Source: CAXXIC01 sp049315325
GTDB lineage: Bacteria; Bacteroidota; Bacteroidia; Bacteroidales; UBA7332
Direction: 5' to 3'
NCBI GenBank assembly: GCA_049315325.1
Contig: JBMOKJ010000002.1
Location: 62,001 to 126,000, forward strand
DNA: 64,000 nucleotides
Of the stretch, positions 24,813 through 31,463 are shown in pieces. A model generated the notes under the pieces. That model did not search any database, was not told the DNA's origin, and was given only the letters and a program-made list of their open reading frames with translations. The position numbers were made by a program, and so were the translations under genes. How positions within the stretch are numbered: position 1 is the stretch's first letter; each line of letters opens with the position of its first letter.

Positions 24813-26129
24813 ATGAAACTTAAAAATTTAGTATTCGCATTAGGTCTTATCTCTACTTCGGTAGCATTTGCCCAAGAGGCACAAGTTGATCCAGTTGAAG
24901 CTCTTAGCCAACGCATTACTTTGTTGGAAGATGCTAAAACAGTTAGTAGTAAACTGAAAATTAGTGGTTACATTCAAGCACAGTATCAATCTACTCAAGT
25001 AGATTCCTTGGGAAAAGGCTCACAAGATATGAAAGTGGGTGCTGCTAAACAAGGAACGGAAACAACAGATTACAATCGTTTTGGAATTCGTCGTGGTCGT
25101 ATTAAATTAGCTTACGAAGATTTCGGTTGCCAAGCTGCTGTTCAATTTGACTTGACAGAGAAAGGTCTTGCATTGAAAGATGCTTACATGAATATTCTTG
25201 ATCCATGGGTAGGATATGCAGCCGTTAAAGGTGGTATATTTGATCGTCCTTTTGGATACGAAATTTCTTATTCATCTTCACGTCGTGAGTCACCAGAGCG
25301 TAGCCGTGTTTTTCAAACACTGTTCCCAGACGAAAGAGATTTAGGGTTTATGTTGACACTTCAAGCTCCTAAAACATCTCCTTGGAATGTTTTGAAGCTA
25401 GAAGCAGGATTGTTTGCAGGTAATGGTATTGCACAAGATAATGATAGCAAAAAAGATTTCATCGGACACCTTTCATACAGCAAACCAATTGGTAATTCAA
25501 AAGTTGGATTAGGTGTATCTATGTACAATGGATTTGTTGCACAAACTAATGTTAACGTTTATTCTGTTACAAACGGAGCTTATGTGTTGGATGCAACAGC
25601 AAGTAACAAAAACAGCTTTGCAAAACGTCAATACTTAGGTGTAGATGGTCAAGTAAGCACAAGTTCTTTCTTAGGTTTGACAACATTACGTGCTGAGTAT
25701 ATTGGTGGAACGCAACCAGGAAACAGTGCAAACTCTGGTAGCCCTAAAACTGGAAATATTGGAGGAACTGATAACTTGAATACAACTCCAGGTATTGGTG
25801 GAACAGATACTTATATTCGTAAATTCCAAGGTGGTTATATCCATTTCGTGCAAGATATTTTGGATACAAAACACAGTATTGAAGTGAAATACGATTGGTA
25901 TGATCCTAATACAGACCTTTCTGCCGCTCAAATTGGTGTTGGTTCTAAAACAAGTAAAGTTGATGTTGCTTATTCAACAATTGGTTTAGGTTACTTATAT
26001 CGTATGAACAGCAATGTACGTATCATGGCATACTATGACATTGTAAGTAACGAAAAAACAAAATTGACAGGTTACAATGCTGATCTGAAAGACAACTTGT
26101 TCACACTTCGTTTCCAATACAAATTCTAA
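24813..26129 (+). CDS. OprO/OprP-like phosphate-selective porin
   Basis: A 438-aa outer-membrane beta-barrel. A signal peptide (MKLKNLVFALGLISTSVAFAQ) is followed by a short coiled coil (VEALSQRITLLEDA), then amphipathic beta-strands starting KLKISGYIQAQYQ and including GIRRGRIKLAYED and GGIFDRPFGYEISYSSS, a pattern typical of the porin_O/P family. The barrel ends with an aromatic residue, ...LRFQYKF. Its position next to pstS and opposite pstCAB supports phosphate or polyphosphate entry across the outer membrane. pstS follows after 67 bases. Confidence 0.9.
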   Translation: MKLKNLVFALGLISTSVAFAQEAQVDPVEALSQRITLLEDAKTVSSKLKISGYIQAQYQSTQVDSLGKGSQDMKVGAAKQGTETTDYNRFGIRRGRIKLAYEDFGCQAAVQFDLTEKGLALKDAYMNILDPWVGYAAVKGGIFDRPFGYEISYSSSRRESPERSRVFQTLFPDERDLGFMLTLQAPKTSPWNVLKLEAGLFAGNGIAQDNDSKKDFIGHLSYSKPIGNSKVGLGVSMYNGFVAQTNVNVYSVTNGAYVLDATASNKNSFAKRQYLGVDGQVSTSSFLGLTTLRAEYIGGTQPGNSANSGSPKTGNIGGTDNLNTTPGIGGTDTYIRKFQGGYIHFVQDILDTKHSIEVKYDWYDPNTDLSAAQIGVGSKTSKVDVAYSTIGLGYLYRMNSNVRIMAYYDIVSNEKTKLTGYNADLKDNLFTLRFQYKF

Positions 26130-26196
26130 GAATTTGTAGTCAAGTAATCAAAAAAGTAGTAATTTAGTAGATTCAAAAAATTTTAAAAAAAACAAT

Positions 26197-27009
26197 ATGA
26201 AAAAGTTAGTAGTATTTGTAATGGTGGTTTGCGCATTTGCAGGCAACACCCGCGCTCAGAAATTAAAAGGAAGTGATACCGTATTGCCATTGGCTCAAAA
26301 AGAAGCTGAAGTATTTGGAAAAAAAACAAAAAAATCTGTCACAGTAGTTGGTGGTGGTAGCGGTGTAGGTATTGCTGCATTACTTGATGGAACTACTGAT
26401 ATCGCAATGGCTTCACGCAAAATGAAGTTCGACGAGAAAGTTAAATGTCAAGAATCAGGCAAATCGGTAGTTGAAAAAACAATTGCATTCGATGCATTGG
26501 CTGTAGTTGTTAACCCAGGAAACCCTGTAACAAAATTGACTCGTGCTCAGTTGGAAGGTATCTACACTGGAAAAACAAAAAACTGGAAAGAAGTTGGTGG
26601 CGAAGATCTTAAGATCGTAGTTTACTCTCGCGAAAGCAGTTCAGGTACATACGAATTCTTCAAAGAACACGTATTGAAAAATAAAAATTACGCGAGCAAT
26701 GCATTGAGTATGCCTGCAACAGGTGCTATCATCCAATCGGTTAGCCAAACGAAAGGTGCAATTGGTTATGTTGGTTTAGCTTACTTAGATAAAGCTGTAA
26801 AAGCCTTGCACGTTTCTTTCGATGGCAAAACATTTGTTGAACCTTCACAAGAAAACGCAATTAACAAAACGTATCCAATCATTCGCCCATTATTCTTCTA
26901 TTATGACAAAAAAGACGAAGCTAAAAACAAATCATTTGTTGATTTCGTTATTTCGGCTGAAGGTCAAAAAATTGTTGACCAGATTGGTTATGTGCCATTG
27001 AGTAAATAA
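26197..27009 (+). CDS. pstS: Phosphate-binding protein PstS
   Basis: A 270-aa periplasmic phosphate-binding protein of the compact PstS class. The signal peptide (about 1-20) ends NTRAQ. Binding-loop features are KGSDTVLPLAQ, VVGGGSGVGIAALLDG, IAMASRKM and YSRESSSGTYEFF, which supply Ser/Thr/Arg contacts to phosphate. Residues 103-145 reappear in modified form inside PstC. No lipobox is seen, so it is probably soluble. It is transcribed after the porin gene and closed by a strong terminator. Confidence 0.95.
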   Translation: MKKLVVFVMVVCAFAGNTRAQKLKGSDTVLPLAQKEAEVFGKKTKKSVTVVGGGSGVGIAALLDGTTDIAMASRKMKFDEKVKCQESGKSVVEKTIAFDALAVVVNPGNPVTKLTRAQLEGIYTGKTKNWKEVGGEDLKIVVYSRESSSGTYEFFKEHVLKNKNYASNALSMPATGAIIQSVSQTKGAIGYVGLAYLDKAVKALHVSFDGKTFVEPSQENAINKTYPIIRPLFFYYDKKDEAKNKSFVDFVISAEGQKIVDQIGYVPLSK

Positions 27010-27033
27010 GAGATTTAGTTTATATTTAGAGGG

Positions 27034-27067
27034 AAACCACTGTCGATCATTCGACAGTGGTTTTTTT
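27034..27067 (+). terminator. Terminator after pstS
   Basis: A perfect 13-bp stem (27034-27046 with 27051-27063), TCAT loop, then T-rich tail, 25 bases past the pstS stop. Confidence 0.9.
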
Positions 27068-27130
27068 GTCTGAAATAGTTCTGTTACATTATCTTATAGT
27101 TTTGGACATACTGTCTTAATATCGGTTTCC

Positions 27131-27138
27131 TACTTTTG
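27131..27138 (+). promoter_or_regulatory. -7 promoter box for the dedA-glycosyltransferase unit
   Basis: TACTTTTG matches TAnnTTTG, 24 bases before the dedA start. The -33 element is not clear at standard spacing. Confidence 0.5.
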
Positions 27139-27161
27139 TATAAAGTTTAAAAGAATAATTG

Positions 27162-27800
27162 ATGGCATTATTAACGGGCGATTTTGCTCAGAACCTTCTT
27201 GTGTATGGCTATTTCTTAATTTTTGCACTAGTATTTTTGCAAGAAGTAGGTTTTCCAAATCCAGTACCAAATGAGATAGTATTGTTATTTAGCGGATATG
27301 TTGCATATACAGGTAAATTGAACATTATTTATGCCATTTTATCTGCATTTGGAGGAGATGTTTTGGGTAGTGCTATACTTTTTATCTTGTTCTTTTTTTT
27401 CGGGAAAAAGATTTTGACAAATAAACCACGCTGGATTCCTATTTCTGTAAAGAAACTTGAAAGCTTGAGGTTGACGCTTGAGGCAAAAGGTGATTTAGGT
27501 ATATTTTTGGGCAGATTGTCTCCGTTTATTCGTGGGTATGTTTCGGTACTTTCTGGTCTAATGAATTTTAGTAAAAAGCGCTTCTCGGTTATTGCAGTTT
27601 CGACTGGTTTGATTTGGTCATCATTTTACCTTTTAATAGGTTATTTTGTTGGACCATATTGGAGTAAATCTTTTTGTCAAATGAGCGATTATTCTCTTTA
27701 CATTGGTTTAATACCTTTGTCGATTTTAAGTCTTTATTTGGTCTATGTATTAATAAAATATCTGCTTTCTACCAATCGAAAGAGAGATATTGCAATTTAA
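27162..27800 (+). CDS. DedA family membrane protein
   Basis: A 212-aa polytopic membrane protein. ATG 27162 is the start; the TTG directly before it is in frame but unlikely. DedA/VTT features are FLQEVGFPNPVPNEIVLLFSGYVAYTGK with a re-entrant Pro-containing helix, and LGRLSPFIRGYVSVLSGL, matching the conserved F/GRF-P-R motif. DedA proteins are flippases, for undecaprenyl phosphate or phospholipids depending on the member. A 33-aa membrane ORF follows after 11 bases and a GT4 glycosyltransferase after that, suggesting a role in a lipid-linked glycan or glycolipid step. Confidence 0.88.
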   Translation: MALLTGDFAQNLLVYGYFLIFALVFLQEVGFPNPVPNEIVLLFSGYVAYTGKLNIIYAILSAFGGDVLGSAILFILFFFFGKKILTNKPRWIPISVKKLESLRLTLEAKGDLGIFLGRLSPFIRGYVSVLSGLMNFSKKRFSVIAVSTGLIWSSFYLLIGYFVGPYWSKSFCQMSDYSLYIGLIPLSILSLYLVYVLIKYLLSTNRKRDIAI

Positions 27801-27811
27801 ATTTATTCAGC

Positions 27812-27913
27812 ATGTTGAGTTCAATTAAATCAGTGCTATACAATACAGGGCGCTTTGCAATCTATTTTCTAATATTGAGATTAATTCTCTTTACTGTTTT
27901 ATCGATTAAATAA
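27812..27913 (+). CDS. 33-aa single-pass membrane peptide
   Basis: A short ORF, ATG to TAA, encoding MLSSIKSVLYNTGRFAIYFL followed by a hydrophobic helix and a basic end (LSIK). One TM segment (about residues 15-30) with a basic N-terminus is predicted by eye. Support comes from its tight fit: it starts 11 bases after the dedA stop and ends 10 bases before the glycosyltransferase start, leaving no unexplained sequence. No family is recognised. It could be a small partner of DedA or the glycosyltransferase, or a non-functional leader. Confidence 0.45.
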   Translation: MLSSIKSVLYNTGRFAIYFLILRLILFTVLSIK

Positions 27914-27923
27914 GTTTGTACGT

Positions 27924-28958
27924 ATGAAACTACATATAGTATCCGAAAGTGAATTCCTAATTCAAGGAGATGGTGTGCATACCGCGTTTGTAGATCACGT
28001 AGAATTAATGAAAGCGAAAGAGCATCTAGACGTGGTGGTCAATCATAGAGGCAATGGCGATGTTTTTCATAGCCACACCTATGGTCCTTACTATTTTTGG
28101 AAAGGATTACCTTACAAAGGGAGAAGAGTGCTAACCGTTCATGTGATACCCGATTCAATAAAAGGTTCGCTTCCGATGTGGAGATTGTTTATGCCATTTG
28201 CAAAATGGTATTTTAAACAGGTTTATTCTTTTGCTGATGTGTGTATTGCAATTTCACCTGGTGTAGCCGATGCTATCAAAGCGACTGGCGCAAAAACGGA
28301 AATTGTAAATATACACAACCCAATACCTACGAATAAGTGGAGGAATAGTGTGGAGAAACGCAATTTAGGAAGAGAATTGTTGGGCATCGACAACGACAAA
28401 TTTGTGGTACTAGGCGTCGGACAATTGCAAGGTCGTAAAGGAGTAGATGATTTTGTTGCGGTAGCTAAATCATTACCTCAAGTTCAATTTGTTTGGGCAG
28501 GGGGGCGGCCGTTTAAGGCAATGACTGAAGGGGTGGCACGGATTGACAAACTAATTGAAATGTCGCCTTCTAATGTGAAGTTTGCAGGAATGTTCGACCT
28601 CGATGCAATGCCACTCATTTATGCTGCTGCAGATATGTTGTTGTTCCCTTCCTTCCAAGAAAACTGTCCTTTGGCTCCTATCGAAGCTGCTGCTTGTGGG
28701 TTGCCCGTTGTTTTTAGGGATTTAAAGGAGTATCGTTTGCTGTACGAGCATCCTTATTTAAGAGGCGTCACTGTTTATGATTTTGTAAATATTACACGTC
28801 GAATGATGAATGACAGAAAATATTATGATAATGCTGCAATTTTGTCTGATAATCTGGTAAAGCAATTTGATGAAAATCGTGTTAGAGAGAAACTGGTTGA
28901 TTTGTATACCACTCTTCAGCATAATCAATTATCTAAATCAATTTCGCTTTCAATTTAA
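27924..28958 (+). CDS. GT4 family glycosyltransferase
   Basis: A 344-aa GT-B fold glycosyltransferase. The N-terminal domain opens with MKLHIVSESEFLIQGDGVHTAF and includes DVFHSHTYGPYYFW. The C-terminal nucleotide-sugar domain shows VLGVGQLQGRKGVDDFV and the donor-binding LLFPSFQENCPLAPIEAAACG, the E-x7-E motif of retaining GT4 enzymes. It lacks TM helices and probably acts at the inner face of the membrane; lipid glycosylation is plausible given the upstream DedA, but donor and acceptor are unknown. The MORN-type gene starts 14 bases after its stop. Confidence 0.87.
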   Translation: MKLHIVSESEFLIQGDGVHTAFVDHVELMKAKEHLDVVVNHRGNGDVFHSHTYGPYYFWKGLPYKGRRVLTVHVIPDSIKGSLPMWRLFMPFAKWYFKQVYSFADVCIAISPGVADAIKATGAKTEIVNIHNPIPTNKWRNSVEKRNLGRELLGIDNDKFVVLGVGQLQGRKGVDDFVAVAKSLPQVQFVWAGGRPFKAMTEGVARIDKLIEMSPSNVKFAGMFDLDAMPLIYAAADMLLFPSFQENCPLAPIEAAACGLPVVFRDLKEYRLLYEHPYLRGVTVYDFVNITRRMMNDRKYYDNAAILSDNLVKQFDENRVREKLVDLYTTLQHNQLSKSISLSI

Positions 28959-28972
28959 ATAATCTAAATCTA

Positions 28973-29446
28973 ATGAAAAAAAAACTATTGCTCTTACTAG
29001 TCATTCTTTCTTTGATAATTCATTTTTCGTTGTTTTCACAGCAAATTGTACTCAACAATGGTATGTATTATGTTGATGCCACTCAAACCAAATTCTATTC
29101 TGGTGAATATAGAGAATTTCATGCAAATGGAGCTTTAAAATTGGATATTTTTATAAAAGACGGCAAGCCAGAGGGTCCTTATGTTGTGTATTTTGAGAAT
29201 GGTAAACCACAAGAAATTCGTTCTTATTTAAATGGTGAGTTTCATGGTATTTGGAGGTCTTACAATACAGCAGGTATATTAGTTGCAGAAGCTGAATACC
29301 AGCATAATTTAAAGAGTGGGTGTTGGAAAGTTTGGGACGATAATGGTGTTTTGCGTTACGAAATGAATTACCGTGAAGGCAAAAAAATTGGTATGTGGTA
29401 TATGTGGGATGAGAAGGGCAAACTTATGTCAGAGAAAAATTATTGA
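28973..29446 (+). CDS. Exported MORN/YwqK-like repeat protein
   Basis: A 157-aa protein with a signal peptide (KKKLLLLLVILSLIIHFSLFSQ) and four or five MORN-type repeats: YSGEYREFHANGALKL, KPEGPYVVYFENGKP, EFHGIWRSYNTAGIL, LKSGCWKVWDDNGVL and KKIGMWYMWDEKGKL. Related proteins are often labelled YwqK-family antitoxins, but no toxin is adjacent and the export signal argues against that role. It is probably the last gene of the dedA unit; the repeats may bind other proteins or the envelope surface. Confidence 0.8.
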   Translation: MKKKLLLLLVILSLIIHFSLFSQQIVLNNGMYYVDATQTKFYSGEYREFHANGALKLDIFIKDGKPEGPYVVYFENGKPQEIRSYLNGEFHGIWRSYNTAGILVAEAEYQHNLKSGCWKVWDDNGVLRYEMNYREGKKIGMWYMWDEKGKLMSEKNY

Positions 29447-29558
29447 CTCTTTTTGTAATCGTATTATCATTGAAATGTAATTTAAATGACATATCTCTGT
29501 TATTCTGTATAGGTTACTTTGTTTAGTTGAATATCTCATCTAATTTAAAAAATAAAAT

Positions 29559-29897
29559 ATGAAAAAAACTATTTTAAGTCTTATGTTTGCTGTAGTTGCT
29601 TTGTCGCTTTTTGCATCAAATAATTCAGTTAATAAAGTGGCAGTGGTTATGAAAGCAACTCTTACAGAGATTAAAGGAAAAGTTGTCGATCCTGCAACAA
29701 ATGAAGCTATTGCTGGTGCATCTGTTGTAATTAATGGGAAAAAAGTTTATACTGACCTTGATGGTAAATTTATAATAAAGGAAGAACTTTCTGATAAAGC
29801 TTGCCAAGTGTCAGTCTCAATGATATCGTATGATCCTCAAACATTCGTTGTTCGTGCAGATGAAATGACAGATTTAGAGATTGCTTTAAAAAAATAA
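29559..29897 (+). CDS. Small exported CarboxypepD_reg-like protein
   Basis: A 112-aa protein with a signal peptide (ILSLMFAVVALSLFAS) followed by one carboxypeptidase regulatory-like Ig domain: EIKGKVVDPATNEAIAGASV, then YTDLDGKFIIKEEL and a C-terminal strand. The same domain precedes TonB receptors such as the one at 31464, but here it is alone, with no plug or barrel. Its role is unknown. A terminator follows 43 bases after its stop. Confidence 0.8.
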   Translation: MKKTILSLMFAVVALSLFASNNSVNKVAVVMKATLTEIKGKVVDPATNEAIAGASVVINGKKVYTDLDGKFIIKEELSDKACQVSVSMISYDPQTFVVRADEMTDLEIALKK

Positions 29898-29940
29898 TCC
29901 TTGTTTAAGTTTCTCGTTTCTGGTTTATTTAAATTGAGGT

Positions 29941-29976
29941 ACGCCTTGGTCTTTACTGACTGAGGCGTTTTTTTTT
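29941..29976 (+). terminator. Terminator after the CarboxypepD_reg gene
   Basis: An 11-bp stem with two wobble pairs (29941-29951 with 29958-29968) followed by a run of T. Confidence 0.7.
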
Positions 29977-30081
29977 ATTGTAATTTCTTTTACTTTTTTT
30001 AGTCATAAGATTATCATTTTATCTAAATGGAAATGAAATAGTTAGGTGCTTTCTTTGTGTAATAATCAAATGTTCAAAAAC

Positions 30082-30993
30082 ATGAAGGCCAAATTATTTT
30101 CCTTACTCTTTTTCTCTACATTTTTATTGACTACAGTCTTTTCTGCGACTCATAATCAAATAGCCGATATGAAGATTCTCAGCTGGAATATCTATATGCT
30201 GCCATATGTTAGTATGTTTAATGGCAATGGCCAACGCGCAAAACGCATTGTAGAAGAACTCAAACATTCCGACTATCAATTAATCGTTTTTCAAGAGGCA
30301 TTCAGCAGTAAATGTCGCAAGATTTTGGCTGCAGGTTTAAAAGAGACATATCCCTATCAATATGGACCAGTCAATAAACATCATTTGCCGATGCGCACAA
30401 ATAGTGGGCTGTGGGTGTTGAGTAAAATTCCACTGCAAAATAGAGGTGAAATTGCATTCAAAGAGAGCGAAGGTTTTGACAAAGTTGCACGAAAGGGTGC
30501 GGTGTTGTTTGAGGGTGAGTTTCAACATCAGCGTTTTCAATTAGTAGCAACCCACCTACAGGCCGATAATCCCTGGCAAATCAGAGAAAAACAGTGTGGC
30601 GAAATTAGAGATAAATTGTTGCTGCCTAATAATCGGTCTGATATTCCACAAATCATTTGTGGAGATTTCAATACCGATATGGATGATAATCGTAATTACA
30701 GCAATATGCTTAATACACTTGATGCGCGCAATGGCGATTTTAGCGGTGATGTGAAGACAACCTACGATGAAATTGATAACACTCTCGCAAAAATTGCTAA
30801 TGGAAGAAAGCGTATTATAGACTATGTATTGGTGCGCAATGAGCGGTTTATAGATTGTATTGAACGAACAATCCACACATTCGTCAAGCCCGAAGCTGAG
30901 AAAAAACAATTTCTCTCAGACCATTATGCTATTGAGGCACAAATAAGCTTCAAGCCACCGGTTGAAGGAGTAATGGCACAGGTGGCTCATTAA
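30082..30993 (+). CDS. Secreted endonuclease/exonuclease/phosphatase family protein
   Basis: A 303-aa protein with a signal peptide from ATG 30082 (KAKLFSLLFFSTFLLTTVFSAT); ATG 30070 would add four residues and GTG 30046 would precede the inferred transcription start. The EEP fold is clear: MKILSWNIY with Asn, VFQEAF with the metal-binding Glu, LVATHLQAD with the His, ICGDFNTDMDD with Asp/Asn, and the C-terminal SDHYAIEA with Asp-His. The length and LQ-AD/YGPVN pattern recall secreted sphingomyelinase-like phosphodiesterases, but DNase or phosphoinositide activity cannot be excluded. A TTTCTTTG box at 30050-30057 may be its promoter. Confidence 0.85.
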   Translation: MKAKLFSLLFFSTFLLTTVFSATHNQIADMKILSWNIYMLPYVSMFNGNGQRAKRIVEELKHSDYQLIVFQEAFSSKCRKILAAGLKETYPYQYGPVNKHHLPMRTNSGLWVLSKIPLQNRGEIAFKESEGFDKVARKGAVLFEGEFQHQRFQLVATHLQADNPWQIREKQCGEIRDKLLLPNNRSDIPQIICGDFNTDMDDNRNYSNMLNTLDARNGDFSGDVKTTYDEIDNTLAKIANGRKRIIDYVLVRNERFIDCIERTIHTFVKPEAEKKQFLSDHYAIEAQISFKPPVEGVMAQVAH

Positions 30994-31043
30994 ATTGCTT
31001 TATTTTAAAAACTTATTGTACTGTTCCAACTCTTTTTTTAATG

Positions 31044-31080
31044 CAGCTTTGGCTAAATTACGACCAAAGCTGTTTCTATT
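31044..31080 (+). terminator. Terminator after the EEP-family gene
   Basis: A 9-bp stem (31044-31052 with 31064-31072, 11-base loop) followed by TTTCTATTTT, 50 bases past the stop. Confidence 0.65.
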
Positions 31081-31430
31081 TTAAACAAGAGAGTGTTGTT
31101 TTTTCCTTGTTTTGTATCTTAATAAACTGATAATTTTTGTTTTTAATCCTGCTATTTTCTTATTTCAAATCATTATTATCTTCGATTGATCTGATAAAGT
31201 AGGTATTTTTCAATTTTTACAAATGTTTCTCTTGAAATACTTATTTCGAATAGAAATATGTGATACAAAAAAACTGAGAATTGATGTCTTTTCTATTTCT
31301 ACAATATTACAAATTACAAGAATACTACATTCATATGAATAATTCCGAGGCTAAAAAAGTTTCACAGAATCTTCACTTTTCGTTCACGTGTAAGTAACTG
31401 AATGTTAACATGTATTGGATGGTGTAAGCC

Positions 31431-31438
31431 TAACTTTG
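31431..31438 (+). promoter_or_regulatory. -7 box of the TonB-receptor locus
   Basis: TAACTTTG, followed by CATCGG, fits the TAnnTTTG consensus 25 bases before the TonB-receptor start. The -33 element is not obvious. Confidence 0.5.
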
Positions 31439-31463
31439 CATCGGAAACAATTTATATTTACAA

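Larger units (their letters stand above)
30994..31463. other. Intergenic region with terminator and TonB-receptor promoter
   Basis: These 470 AT-rich bases hold a terminator (31044-31080) and a -7 box (31431-31438). The 350 bases between them show no ORF or repeat I recognise and could contain a regulator-binding region for the large export locus downstream. Confidence 0.5.

Noticed and set aside
28973..29446. YwqK-family antitoxin
   Set aside because: The MORN-type repeats match that label, but a signal peptide is present and no toxin gene is adjacent.
29559..29897. Truncated TonB-dependent receptor
   Set aside because: The CarboxypepD_reg domain ends at a proper stop with a terminator shortly after; no plug or barrel sequence follows in any frame, so it looks like a genuine small protein.
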